The position numbers and the translations under genes were made by a program. Positions 17,143 to 26,397 of a stretch of DNA of 64,000 nt are shown piece by piece; the stretch's first letter is position 1; each line of letters begins with the position of its first letter. The stretch is from Pseudomonas viridiflava (GTDB taxonomy: Bacteria; Pseudomonadota; Gammaproteobacteria; Pseudomonadales; Pseudomonadaceae): contig NZ_UUIS01000008.1 in NCBI RefSeq assembly GCF_900589395.1, forward strand, positions 113,469 to 177,468, written 5' to 3'. The notes beneath the pieces are model-generated. The model saw only the letters and a program-made list of their open reading frames with translations. It was not told the origin of the DNA and searched no databases.

Positions 17143-18275
17143 GCCTTATCGAAGTCGACGTCGTGGTGGTCGGCGGCGGCATCGTCGGCAGCAGCGCGGC
17201 ACTGACCCTGGCGCGCGGCGGCCAGCGTGTAGCGCTGGTCGAGCGCGACTTTTGCGGCTCGCACTCCAGCGGCGTGAACTATGGCGGTGTTCGCCGCCAG
17301 GGTCGTACCCTGCTGCAACTGCCGTTGTCGACCCGTGCGCATGCCCTCTGGGGTCAGTTGCATGACTGGATCGGCGTCGACGGCGAGTACACCCGCTCCG
17401 GGCACTTGAAGCTGGCCCGCAGCGACGCCGACTTTGCCGCCTTGCAGGCCTATGAGCGCCAGACCCGGGATTTCGACCTGAACCTGCAACTGCTGGACCG
17501 GCGCGCCCTGCGCGAGCGCTTTGCCTGGGTCGGCGACATCGCCGTCGGCGCCTCGTACTGCCCCGAGGACGGCCATGCCAACCCGCGCCTGGTGTCGCCG
17601 GCCGTTGCCCAGGCGGCGCAGCGCGCCGGTGCCCGGGTTTTTGAACAATGCCAGGTGCTGGAGGTGACGCACGATGGCCGGCACTTCACGGTGCAGTGCA
17701 TCAACGGCCTGACGTTGCGCGCCCCCTGGCTGCTGAACTGCGCCGGCGCCTGGTCGGCGCAGCTGGCCGAGCGTTTCGGCGAACCGGTGCCGTTGACCGC
17801 TGCGCATCCGGCCATGCTGGTGACCGAACCCCTGCCCTTGTTCATGACCGCCAGCACCGGGGTCGAAGGCGGTGGTATCTACGCCCGCCAGGTCAGCCGT
17901 GGCAACTGTGTGCTGGGCGGCGGACGCGGCTTTGCCGTGGGTCCCACCACCGCCCGTGCCGGTCAAGCCGCCGTGCTGGACATCCTGCGCAACGCCACCG
18001 AACTGTATCCGGCACTGACCGGCGCCCAGGCCATCCGGACTTGGAGCGGCACCGAGGGCTACCTGCCCGATGATGAACCGGTGATCGGCCCCAGCCTGAC
18101 CCAACCCGGCCTGCTGCACGGCTTCGGCTTTGCCGGTGCCGGGTTCCAGATCGGCCCGGCGGCCGGCGAAGCCCTGGCGCAGTGCATTCTGCTCGGCGCG
18201 CCACGGCTCAGCCTGGCCGCCTTTTCCATCGGTCGTTTCCACGCCTTTCCCACTCAGAAGGAAAACCTGTCATGA
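17139..18275 (+). CDS. FAD-dependent DAO-family dehydrogenase subunit (HcnC/OoxB-like)
   Basis: A 378-aa D-amino-acid-oxidase-fold protein. FAD binding is seen at VVVVGGGIVGSSAALTLARG and in the C-terminal GFGFAGAGFQIGPAAGEALA. This subunit carries the substrate site that oxidises a C-N bond of an amino or imino acid; the immediate electron acceptor is the neighbouring flavin/[2Fe-2S] subunit. It overlaps both neighbours by four bases. The presence of a dedicated importer suggests an external secondary amine such as an opine, N-substituted or D-amino acid; the exact substrate is not evident. Confidence 0.88.
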   Translation: MSLIEVDVVVVGGGIVGSSAALTLARGGQRVALVERDFCGSHSSGVNYGGVRRQGRTLLQLPLSTRAHALWGQLHDWIGVDGEYTRSGHLKLARSDADFAALQAYERQTRDFDLNLQLLDRRALRERFAWVGDIAVGASYCPEDGHANPRLVSPAVAQAAQRAGARVFEQCQVLEVTHDGRHFTVQCINGLTLRAPWLLNCAGAWSAQLAERFGEPVPLTAAHPAMLVTEPLPLFMTASTGVEGGGIYARQVSRGNCVLGGGRGFAVGPTTARAGQAAVLDILRNATELYPALTGAQAIRTWSGTEGYLPDDEPVIGPSLTQPGLLHGFGFAGAGFQIGPAAGEALAQCILLGAPRLSLAAFSIGRFHAFPTQKENLS

Positions 18276-19300
18276 CGCACAAGCATCGTCTGCTCGCTCT
18301 GTTCTGCTGCCTGCCCGCCGTGGCCATGGCCGAACCCACCCTGTACCTGGGCATGAACGGCGGCACCATGGAGCGGTTGTTCACCGACAACATCCTGCCC
18401 GTCTTCGAGAAGGCCAATGGCGTCAAGGTGGTGATTGTGCCGGGCACCTCGGCCGATATCCTGGCCAAGGTGCAGGCCACGCCGAACAAGCCGGCCATCC
18501 ATGTGATGGTGCTCGACGACGGCATCATGTACCGCGCCATCGGCATGAACCTGTGCAGCACCCTGACACCCAATCCGACCCTGGCGCAGTTACCGGAAAA
18601 GGCACTGATCAAGGACAAGGCCGCCGCCGTCAGCCTGGGGGTCACGGGGCTGGCCTACAACAGCCGTATGTTCAAGGAAAAAGGCTGGGCGGCGCCGACC
18701 TCCTGGAGCGATCTGGGCGATGCGCGCTTCAAGAACAAGGTGGTGTTCCAGTCGCTGGCGTCCTCGACCTTCGGCCTGCACGGTTTTCTGATGTACAACC
18801 GCCTGCAGGGTGGCGACGAGACCAACGTCGACCCAGGCTTTACCGCCTGGCCCAAGCAGGTCGGCCCGAACGTGCTGGAGTACATTCCCAATTCGGCCAA
18901 GCTGTCGGAAATGGTCCAGACCGACGAAGCCGCCCTGTTCCCGCTGACCCCGACGCAGGTGACCGCGCTCAAGCTCAAGGGCATCCCGGTGGAATACGCC
19001 GCGCCCAGGGAAGGCGCCGTGGTGCTCAACCAGGCCGAATGCGTGGTGGCCAACAATGACCAGCCGGAACTGGCGCAGAAACTGGCGCAGTTCCTGCTGA
19101 GCCCCGAAGCGCAGTCGCCGGCGCTGGAGCTGGGCGACCAGATCCCGTCCAACCCCACCACCCCGACCACCGACAAGACCCGTGGCCAGGTCGAGGCCAT
19201 GCAGACTTACCTCAAGACCGCGGTGACCATCAACTGGGATGAAGTCAACAAACTGCGCCCGGAATGGAACGCACGCTGGAATCGGCAGATCGAACGGTAG
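18272..19300 (+). CDS. Periplasmic solute-binding protein of the polyamine/opine importer
   Basis: A 342-aa protein with a cleavable signal peptide (basic MTHKHR, hydrophobic core, cut after about AMA at residue 20) and a PotD/PotF-type extracellular solute-binding fold (ESVVF-like NILPVFEKANGVKVVIVPG). It is the last gene of the operon, overlapping the dehydrogenase by ATGA, so import and oxidation are made together. A binding protein placed after the enzyme subunits rather than beside the permeases is a mild oddity. Confidence 0.9.
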   Translation: MTHKHRLLALFCCLPAVAMAEPTLYLGMNGGTMERLFTDNILPVFEKANGVKVVIVPGTSADILAKVQATPNKPAIHVMVLDDGIMYRAIGMNLCSTLTPNPTLAQLPEKALIKDKAAAVSLGVTGLAYNSRMFKEKGWAAPTSWSDLGDARFKNKVVFQSLASSTFGLHGFLMYNRLQGGDETNVDPGFTAWPKQVGPNVLEYIPNSAKLSEMVQTDEAALFPLTPTQVTALKLKGIPVEYAAPREGAVVLNQAECVVANNDQPELAQKLAQFLLSPEAQSPALELGDQIPSNPTTPTTDKTRGQVEAMQTYLKTAVTINWDEVNKLRPEWNARWNRQIER

Positions 19301-19324
19301 GGCCTGACGTACAGGCAGATAACG

Positions 19325-19413
19325 TGTGGGAGCGACCATCCGGTCGCGAAAGGGCCTCCATGATCCGGATCTATGGGATCGGGTTTGCCGCATTCGCGAC
19401 CGTTGGTCGCTCC
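19325..19413. repeat. REP doublet (BIME) after the ABC/oxidase operon
   Basis: TGTGGGAGCGACC...GGTCGCGAA (19325-19350) faces its inverse TTCGCGACC...GGTCGCTCC (19392-19413), giving a BIME-like pair. It is the same REP class that flanks the RAYT gene at 48 kb. Confidence 0.8.
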
Positions 19414-19447
19414 TTGGCATTCGTTTTGAATCTCAGGAGGTGTTTCC

Positions 19448-19885
19448 ATGCCCGTCACCGACAGCCTGCAACGCTTCGTCGACGCTCAGGATCCGGTCTT
19501 CGATCAGGTCATGAGCGAGCTGCACGCCGGACGCAAGACAAGCCACTGGATCTGGTTCGTGTTCCCGCAACTCAAGGGCCTGGGCCGCAGCTCGACAGCC
19601 GAGCACTACGGCCTGGCCGACGCCGCAGAAGCCCGGGCTTACCTGGCCCATGAACGGCTCGGCCCCAGGCTTGTGCAGGCGGTCGAGGCCATGCTGCAGC
19701 ACACCGATAAAAGCGCCCTGCACATCCTGGGCTCGCCCGACGACCTGAAGTTTCGCTCATGCCTGACCCTGTTCGCCCACGTCGCGCCGGCGCCGGCGCT
19801 GTTCGAACGTGCCTTGCGCCAGTTCTACCAGGGCGAACCCGACCCCAGGACATTGGCCCTGCTCAGTCAGGCCTCGATCAGCTGA
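19448..19885 (+). CDS. DUF1810 family protein
   Basis: A 145-aa soluble protein matching the DUF1810 pattern: LQRFVDAQDPVFDQVMSEL at the N terminus, the strongly conserved SHWIWFVFPQLKGLG, then YGLADAAEARAYL and the end motif FRSCLTLF. Function is not established; the fold is helical, calpastatin-like by name only. A near-perfect AGGAGG lies 8 bases before the ATG, so high translation is expected. It is transcribed toward rnz with a 126-bp gap. Confidence 0.9.
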   Translation: MPVTDSLQRFVDAQDPVFDQVMSELHAGRKTSHWIWFVFPQLKGLGRSSTAEHYGLADAAEARAYLAHERLGPRLVQAVEAMLQHTDKSALHILGSPDDLKFRSCLTLFAHVAPAPALFERALRQFYQGEPDPRTLALLSQASIS

Positions 19886-20011
19886 CACTCGAACGGTCAT
19901 GGCCAGTGGCGGCGCCCCCACAATCACCAGACCCCAACGCGGGGCCGCCAGGTGGCGTGACCCGTGCGCCGGTGGCTGGCACACTGCGCTTTTGCCTGCG
20001 AGACCTTCAGT

Positions 20012-21010
20012 ATGGATCTGCTTTTCCTGGGTACCAGCGCCGGGGCACCGACCAAGACCCGCAATGTCAGCGCCACCGCCATTATCGAGGCGTCCGGCAA
20101 AGCCTGGCACTTGGTCGACTGCGGCGAAGGCACCCAGCACCAACTGTTGCACAGCCCCTTGTCCGTGCGTGACCTGCGCGGCATCTTCATCACCCATGTG
20201 CACGGCGATCACTGCTTCGGCCTGCCCGGCCTGCTGGCCAGCGCCGGGATGTCCGGACGCAACGAGCCGCTGGACCTGATTCTGCCGGCCGCCCTGCACG
20301 GCTGGGTGCGCCAGAGCCTGGCGGTCAGCGACAGCCACCTGCCGTTCGAGCTGCGCCTGCACGCTGTCGAAACCCTCGGCCCCTGGCGCAGCGGCACCCT
20401 TGAGGTGGGCACTGTCGAACTGTCGCACCGCGTGCCCTGCCACGGCTATGTGTTCACCGAAGCCGACACCGAGCCGCGGCTGGACACCGAACGTCTGCTG
20501 GCGGCCGGCATTCCCCGTGGCCCGCTGTGGGGCCGGCTTGCGCGCCGCCTCAGCGTCGAGCATGACGGGCGCCTGATTGACCCGGACGTCTACCTGCTGG
20601 CCGGTTCGCCCGGACGGCGCGTCATTGTCTGTGGTGACAACGACCAACCCGCGTTGCTGGCTGGCGTGGCCCGGGACGCCGATGTGCTGGTGCACGAAGC
20701 CACCTTCACCCAGCCGGTGATCGCCCGCGCCCAGAGCACCTACGGTCACAGCACCGCCGCGGCCGTGGCGCAGTTTGCCGAGGCTGTCGGCCTGCCCAAC
20801 CTGGTGCTGACGCATTTCAGTGCGCGCTTCCAGGACAATCCGCAACGCCGTCCGAGCATCGACGATGTCCGCCTGGAAGCGGCGGCGCACTACAGCGGCC
20901 GGCTGACCATGGCCGCCGACCTGCAGCGCTACCACCTGGCCCGGGACGGCGCGCTGGTGCAGGTTGAGAACCTGGCGCAGGCGCCCGCACAGCAGGCCGA
21001 TCGGCCGTGA
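20012..21010 (+). CDS. rnz: Ribonuclease Z (tRNA 3' endonuclease)
   Basis: A 332-aa metallo-beta-lactamase-fold nuclease. It starts [18 protein letters not shown] as in RNase Z, followed by the metal motif [15 protein letters not shown], further ligands in CHGYVF and VCGDN, and the late AxDxx/HFSAR region (LTHFSARFQ). It cleaves pre-tRNA 3' trailers or related RNA in the cytoplasm. I start at 20012 because upstream codons in the frame are not homologous. The exosite arm is short, as in bacterial forms. Confidence 0.92.
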   Translation: MDLLFLGTSAGAPTKTRNVSATAIIEASGKAWHLVDCGEGTQHQLLHSPLSVRDLRGIFITHVHGDHCFGLPGLLASAGMSGRNEPLDLILPAALHGWVRQSLAVSDSHLPFELRLHAVETLGPWRSGTLEVGTVELSHRVPCHGYVFTEADTEPRLDTERLLAAGIPRGPLWGRLARRLSVEHDGRLIDPDVYLLAGSPGRRVIVCGDNDQPALLAGVARDADVLVHEATFTQPVIARAQSTYGHSTAAAVAQFAEAVGLPNLVLTHFSARFQDNPQRRPSIDDVRLEAAAHYSGRLTMAADLQRYHLARDGALVQVENLAQAPAQQADRP

Positions 21011-21059
21011 CCGGATGGCCGAACGCAGACCGTTGTCGCGCAGCAAACATGAGGCTGGT

Positions 21060-21211
21060 GTAGGAGCGCGCTTGCCCGCGACCGAGTGCGTAGCGCTCGC
21101 AAAAATCTCGGAAACGCTGAAAATTTACGACTGCGAACCCTTCAGAAATCTATGAAACGCTGCAAATTTACGACTGCTAACGCAGCCGGTCGCGGGCAAG
21201 CGCGCTCCTAC
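21060..21211. repeat. MITE-like composite repeat, copy B (152 bp)
   Basis: Perfect 25-bp inverted ends (GTAGGAGCGCGCTTGCC... and complement) with the same asymmetric core as copy A but without its tandem 43-bp units. It lies between convergent rnz and the sensor kinase gene. Confidence 0.85.
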
Positions 21212-21252
21212 AGGGTTTAATCTAATAGCCAATAAAATCAACGAGTTATTTT

Positions 21253-24200
21253 TTAGGAGAAGCGCACACCCTGCACAATGGCCTTGCGCAGCACGCGCGA
21301 CAGCTGGTCGATGGAGTACGGCTTGTGCAGCAGTTCGAAGCCGTGGGTGCCGTGCCGGGCAATGACGTGGCTGTAGCCGCTGGTGAGCACAATCGCAAGG
21401 CCGGCGTGGCGGCGACGAATCTCCTTGGCCAGCTCGACCCCATCCATGCCCGGCATCATCACGTCCGAGAACACCACGTCGAAGCCGCCGTGCGCCGCGT
21501 GCAAGGTCTGCAGCGCCTCCTCGGCGTCGAGGGCCCAGCAGGTGTGATAGCCCAGTTCAGTCAGGGTCTGCACGGTAAATGCGCCCACATCAGCATTGTC
21601 TTCGACCACCAGCACGCGTGTGCCGTGGCCTTCGGGCAATGGGGCCGGCTCGGCCTCACGCACCAGGGACCCACCTGCAACGCGCGTCAGGTACAAGGTC
21701 AGGGTCGAGCCCCGGCCCAACTCGGTGACTACGCGCACTTCGCCCCCGGATTGCTTGGCAAAGCCAAACACCTGGCTCAGGCCCAGGCCGGTACCCATGC
21801 CGACGCCCTTGGTGGTGAAAAAAGGCTCGAAGATGCGCTCCAGGTGCTCAGGCGCAATGCCGGCCCCGGTATCGGCCACGGCAATGGCGATGAACTCGCC
21901 GGGCACCGCCGGGTGCGCGCGCACCGCTGGAATTTCATCGACCGGGTATACGCTCAGGCTCAGGCGCCCTTCTCCGCGCATGGCATCGCGGGCGTTCATG
22001 GCCATGTTGACCATGGCCGTATCGAACTGGCCGGGGTCGGCATTCACATAACAGGGTTGGCTGTGCAGCACCGTGGTGATCTGGATGCGTGAATCGGTCA
22101 GGGTGTCGAGCATCGCGACCAGCGCGGTGATGGCCTGGCCGACATTGAACGGCTCCGGCTTGAGTGATTGGCGCCGGGCGAATGCCAGCAATTGGGCCGT
22201 CAGTCGCGCCGCCCGGTTAACGGTTTCGGAAATGGCTGTCACATAGCGCACGCGTCGCTCATCGGACAGGTTCGGCCGTGCCAGCAGGTCGACCGAGGAA
22301 CGGATCACGGTCAGCAGGTTATTGAAGTCATGGGCGACCCCGCCGGTCAGTTGTCCGAGCGCTTCGAGCTTTTGTGCCTGGCGCAGGTGCTCCTCAGCCT
22401 TGCTGCGCTCTTCAATCGCCTCGGCAATACGTCGCTCCAGGGTGTCATTGAGTTCCTGCAGACCTATTTCCAGCTGTTTCTGCTCGGTGATGTCCTGCAA
22501 CAGACCGAAGATCCTGACGGCCTGGCCCTGCTTGTTGGTCAACGGCGTGCTGCGGATCAGGACCCAGCGAATGGCCTGGTCATTGGCCCGCCGGATCCGG
22601 CACTGGATATTCCATCCTATGCCCTGGGCATTGGCCTGCCGGTAGGACGCCTCTACCGCGGCCCGGTCTTCGGGCAGCACATGCTCGAGAAACGTCTGGA
22701 AGCCCCACTGCGCCACCGGTTTTTCGTAGCCCAATATCTGGTCATGGCGCAAGGCACGCACAGAGGTGTCGGTTTCGACCTCCAGCTCCCACTCGCCGAT
22801 CTGCCCGGCCTCGACCGCCAGGCGTAATCGGGCCTCGCTGTCGCGCAGCGTGGCAATGCGCCTGTCGCGGGCACGTTCCAGGTGCGAGGTGACCCGCGAC
22901 AGCAGTTCGCGGGCCGAAAACGGTTTGATCAGGTAGTCATCGGCACCGGCCGACAGGCCTTCGACACGGGCTTCTTCACCGGCACGCGCCGACAGCAGCA
23001 CGACCGGAACAGTCTGCAGCGCCGGGTCTTCGCGCACGGCACGCAGAAGGCCGAAACCGTCCAGCGCCGGCATCATCACATCCGTCAGAATCAGGTCGGG
23101 TTTACGCCGCCGGGCAGCGGCCAACGCCATTTCACCGTCCATCGCGGTTTCAACCGTCAATCCTTGAGCACGCAGCAGGCGGGTGATGTAGGCGCGCATG
23201 TCGGCGTTGTCATCGGCGAGCAAGACCCGTCCTCGAGCAACGCCCGGCAATGCTTCACTGTCAGCCTCGCTTGTCACCGTCTCGGGCAGCCAACTGAGCG
23301 CCTCCTCCACAAACGCCTCGGCCACCGCAGCGGTCGAGGCCGGAAAGACCTCGGCGCCCTGGACGCTGACCGGCGCCAGGGCCCGGCCCAACGGCAGGCT
23401 GACGACAAAGGTACTGCCATGCCCGACCTCACTGCTGACCTCAAGGGTGCCCTGATGCAGGCGGACCAGCTCCTGCACCATGGCCAGGCCGATGCCCGAG
23501 CCTTCGAACGAGCGGCCCTTGACGCCCTCGACCCGATGAAAACGCTCGAACAGCCGGGGCAGTTCGCGGGCGGCGATGCCGACCCCGGTGTCCTCGACGG
23601 CCACCCGTGCCTGCCGGCCATCCTCGCTCGCGCTCACCGTAATGCGGATATGCCCGGCCATCGTGAACTTGAAGGCATTGGAGACCAGGTTGAGGATTAT
23701 CTTTTCCCACATGTCCCTATCCACCCAGGCGGTGTCGGGCAAGGGCGTGGTTTCGATGATCAGCTCAAGGCCGGCACGCTCGCAGGCCGAGCGAAAACTG
23801 GAGGCCAGGTCGGTGGTCAGGGTCACCAGGTCCACCGGTACGTAACGCGCCTGCGCCCGACCCGCCTCGATGCGCGAGAACTCCAGCAGCGAATTGACCA
23901 GCTTCAGCAACCGCTGGCCATTGCGATAAGCCAGCCGCACCCGCTCGACTTCGTCTGTCGGCAATTGCTCGGCCAGCGCCAGCGATTGCTCCAGAGGGCC
24001 GAGCATCAGGGTCAAAGGTGTACGAAATTCGTGGCTGATATTGGTAAAAAAGAGCGTCTTGGCCTGGTCGATCGCCGCCAGTGCTTCGGCGCGCTCACGC
24101 TCCTGCGTCCGGACCAGAACCGTGGCCATGGCCGCCGACACCGCCGCCCCCAGCAATTCGTAAAAGCCGCGGTAGACATCGTTCAGTGGCAATCGCGGCG

Positions 24201-25083
24201 AAGCACCCGCCACGATCATCAACGAGGCGCCTGCGTCGCCGCTCGGGATCACCGCAAGCACGAACGCGGCAGCGGGCGGCTCCGGATATGGACCACAATT
24301 CGTCTCGGCGAACAGCGTGGCAATGTCATCGACCTGCAATGAGCCCTTGTGCGCCAACGCGGCACTTAACGGCCAGGGATGCTGGCTGTGCGCGTCGACC
24401 CGACGGGCGATGGCCGGGCAATCGGCGGCCACGCCGCTGTGGCGCACCAGTCGAAACCCCTGCGTCTGTGGCTCATGTTCGTAGAACAGCAGAAAAGGAA
24501 TATCGAACGCAAAGTCCGCCAGCGTCTCGACGGTCAACTCGATCAGCGCCGGGATGTCGGCAGCGCCGCCCAGCCGGGCGGTCAAATCGCGCAAGGCGCG
24601 CGTGCGCCGCTCGGCCAGGATCGTGGTGGTGGTTTCGGTCACCGGGTGAAACAGCCCGCCGATCCCGCCGCTTTCATCGCGGATGGGTGAGGTCGAGAAA
24701 GTAAAGAAGGTTTCTTCCAGGTAGCCGTTGCGGGCCAGGAACATGCGCTGGTTTTCAAGAAAACTGGTGTGCCCGGCCAGAGCCCGCTCGAAAGGTTCGC
24801 CAATCGCCGGCCAGGCGCTCGCCCAAGTGATGTGGTAGCCCTCGCCCAGTGCACGCGGATGCGCCTCACCACACACGACTTTGTAACCGTCGTTGTAGAT
24901 CTGGGTGTTTTCCGGGCCCCAGATGATATTGATCGGAAAGTTCGACGCCAGGCACAGGCTGACCGTGGTGCGCAGGCTCTGGGGCCATTGATCGATAGGC
25001 CCCAATGGCGTTGCCGCCCAATCCTTGTGCTGGATAAGGGCCGCCATCTCGCCGCCGCCTGACAAAAAGGAATGAGCCTTCAA
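21253..25083 (-). CDS. Double-hybrid sensor histidine kinase
   Basis: About 1276 aa in the order: PAS-like sensor with the FLSGGGEM opening, GAF-like segment, HisKA (phospho-His in NISHEFRTPLTLML, about residue 351), HATPase (VEDTGVGI), receiver 1 (Asp in LILTDVMMPALDG, about 667), PAS (about 741-868, ending FGLLQDITEQ), second HisKA (GGVAHDFNNLLTVI, about 917), HATPase (VADTGAGI) and receiver 2 (VVFSDVMMPGMDG, about 1205). No membrane segments are visible, so it is cytoplasmic. The start is uncertain: TTG 25083 keeps the family-typical FLSGGGEM, ATG 25047 would lose it, and GTG 25275 gives a non-homologous leader. No response regulator gene is adjacent. Confidence 0.88.
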   Translation of the reverse strand: MKAHSFLSGGGEMAALIQHKDWAATPLGPIDQWPQSLRTTVSLCLASNFPINIIWGPENTQIYNDGYKVVCGEAHPRALGEGYHITWASAWPAIGEPFERALAGHTSFLENQRMFLARNGYLEETFFTFSTSPIRDESGGIGGLFHPVTETTTTILAERRTRALRDLTARLGGAADIPALIELTVETLADFAFDIPFLLFYEHEPQTQGFRLVRHSGVAADCPAIARRVDAHSQHPWPLSAALAHKGSLQVDDIATLFAETNCGPYPEPPAAAFVLAVIPSGDAGASLMIVAGASPRLPLNDVYRGFYELLGAAVSAAMATVLVRTQERERAEALAAIDQAKTLFFTNISHEFRTPLTLMLGPLEQSLALAEQLPTDEVERVRLAYRNGQRLLKLVNSLLEFSRIEAGRAQARYVPVDLVTLTTDLASSFRSACERAGLELIIETTPLPDTAWVDRDMWEKIILNLVSNAFKFTMAGHIRITVSASEDGRQARVAVEDTGVGIAARELPRLFERFHRVEGVKGRSFEGSGIGLAMVQELVRLHQGTLEVSSEVGHGSTFVVSLPLGRALAPVSVQGAEVFPASTAAVAEAFVEEALSWLPETVTSEADSEALPGVARGRVLLADDNADMRAYITRLLRAQGLTVETAMDGEMALAAARRRKPDLILTDVMMPALDGFGLLRAVREDPALQTVPVVLLSARAGEEARVEGLSAGADDYLIKPFSARELLSRVTSHLERARDRRIATLRDSEARLRLAVEAGQIGEWELEVETDTSVRALRHDQILGYEKPVAQWGFQTFLEHVLPEDRAAVEASYRQANAQGIGWNIQCRIRRANDQAIRWVLIRSTPLTNKQGQAVRIFGLLQDITEQKQLEIGLQELNDTLERRIAEAIEERSKAEEHLRQAQKLEALGQLTGGVAHDFNNLLTVIRSSVDLLARPNLSDERRVRYVTAISETVNRAARLTAQLLAFARRQSLKPEPFNVGQAITALVAMLDTLTDSRIQITTVLHSQPCYVNADPGQFDTAMVNMAMNARDAMRGEGRLSLSVYPVDEIPAVRAHPAVPGEFIAIAVADTGAGIAPEHLERIFEPFFTTKGVGMGTGLGLSQVFGFAKQSGGEVRVVTELGRGSTLTLYLTRVAGGSLVREAEPAPLPEGHGTRVLVVEDNADVGAFTVQTLTELGYHTCWALDAEEALQTLHAAHGGFDVVFSDVMMPGMDGVELAKEIRRRHAGLAIVLTSGYSHVIARHGTHGFELLHKPYSIDQLSRVLRKAIVQGVRFS

Positions 25084-25320
25084 AGATATGCACCGCCGAA
25101 AGGGTTGTTCTGTACCGGTGGCTGCGCGACCGGAAAAGCGTGAGGCAGACGTGGGTTGTTGCAACCAGGACGCTATGGCGTGTCGGCGTGCAAGCGATTG
25201 CTCTTCGCCGGCAACTACCAGGGTAGTCGCCTGTCTCAGTGGCGAGAAGCGCCAAGTGTAAACCAAGCGCGACACAAATCACCCGGCAAACGTTCCGGCC
25301 CGACAAGGTGCAATGGCTGT

Positions 25321-25539
25321 ATGAACCGACCTGTAAAACCGCACATCGAGCGCGAGGCCGTCGACGTGTTCATAGCGCACTGGGAGGCCGGTGCTTTCAA
25401 GGCGCAGCGGATGGGGCAGGCGTTCTATAACCACTTCAATCTGCACCGCCTCAGCGATCAACCTGCGCTGCCGGACCTGTATGCTGCCGACGGCAAGAAA
25501 GCCCTGAAATGCATTGACGGGCTGTTCGAGATCAGTTGA
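25321..25539 (+). CDS. Small conserved-looking hypothetical protein (72 aa)
   Basis: A 72-aa soluble, His- and Ala-rich protein beginning MNRPVKPHIEREAVDVFI. It has no signal peptide or membrane segment that I can see; its composition (balanced charge, Trp, Phe and Tyr residues) looks like a real small globular protein rather than a shadow frame. The ATG at 25321 is preferred; the frame is open upstream to 25156 but overlaps the kinase start. Ribosome-site evidence is weak. Function unknown. Confidence 0.6.
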   Translation: MNRPVKPHIEREAVDVFIAHWEAGAFKAQRMGQAFYNHFNLHRLSDQPALPDLYAADGKKALKCIDGLFEIS

Positions 25540-25665
25540 CCTCGCTGCGCATACTGCAACAGGTTGAACTTTGCCAAAGCCGCTGCCGTCTAGCCCATAA
25601 GCTCGTGCCAGAGCCACTGGCGCGGTCTTGAGGCAAGGTTGTTTACGGTCAGCAGCAGGTTATCC

Positions 25666-26310
25666 ATGAGTCAGGATTTATCCACCATCCGCTGGATGCA
25701 GGGCGGTTTTCTCGGCGTGTTCATACTCTGCGCGTGGGCGCCGTTCGACCGCCAGACCTGGCTGATGGAAAATGGCCTGATCCTGATCGGCGCCGTGGCG
25801 GTATGGCGGGCTCGCCAGCGGTTCTACTGGTCGCCGCGTTCCTGGGCTCAGGTGTTGCTGTTTTGTTGCCTGCACGAAGTGGGCACCCATTTCACCTACC
25901 CACGGGTGCCCTATGACGCCGGGCTGGCCCAGCTCACAGGTATACGGCTCAATGACCTGTTGCAATGGGAGCGCAATCAATACGACCGTTTCGTGCACCT
26001 GGCCTTTGGCGTGCTGATGGCCTTGCCTTTGCGTGAAATCCTTGTTCGCCAATGCGCCCTGCAAGGCGCCTGCGCCTCGCTGCTGGCCTGGTCGCTGGTG
26101 CTGGCCACCTCCCTGTTGTATGAGCTGATGGAATGGGTCGGCGGCGACCTGTTCGGCGCCGGGACCTCGTTTATCGGCGCGCAAGGTGACGCCTGGGATG
26201 CCCAGAAAGACATGGCGCTGGCCACGGTCGGCGCCCTGGTGGTGTTGATGTTGCGCGGGCATCGGGTTCGTGATGCCCTCACGGCGCCGGTCAAGCCTTC
26301 CAATACATGA
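25666..26310 (+). CDS. DUF2238 (YjdF-like) inner-membrane protein
   Basis: A 214-aa protein with about six hydrophobic segments. Family hallmarks are FCCLHEVGTHFTYPRVPY, the NQYDRFVHLAFG segment, YELMEWVGGDLFG and the ending QGDAWDAQKDMALA; the conserved acidic and His residues suggest a polar pocket in the membrane. Function is unknown for the family. The ATG at 25666 follows AGCAGGTTATCC; the 25639 start is less likely. Confidence 0.88.
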   Translation: MSQDLSTIRWMQGGFLGVFILCAWAPFDRQTWLMENGLILIGAVAVWRARQRFYWSPRSWAQVLLFCCLHEVGTHFTYPRVPYDAGLAQLTGIRLNDLLQWERNQYDRFVHLAFGVLMALPLREILVRQCALQGACASLLAWSLVLATSLLYELMEWVGGDLFGAGTSFIGAQGDAWDAQKDMALATVGALVVLMLRGHRVRDALTAPVKPSNT

Positions 26311-26397
26311 CTTGTGGAAGGGGCCGGTCGGCGCCCCGCTCTGCGCGCGACATGGCTGGGACAAGCGCTAGAAATGTGCCCGATTGACTGCCGCTTT

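Noticed and set aside
15488..18275. Hydrogen cyanide synthase (hcnABC)
   Set aside because: The gene order fits, but the small subunit has the GFCLMGACQDC motif of opine/hydroxyproline-type enzymes instead of the HcnA GMGVCHCC motif, and it is embedded in an ABC importer operon.
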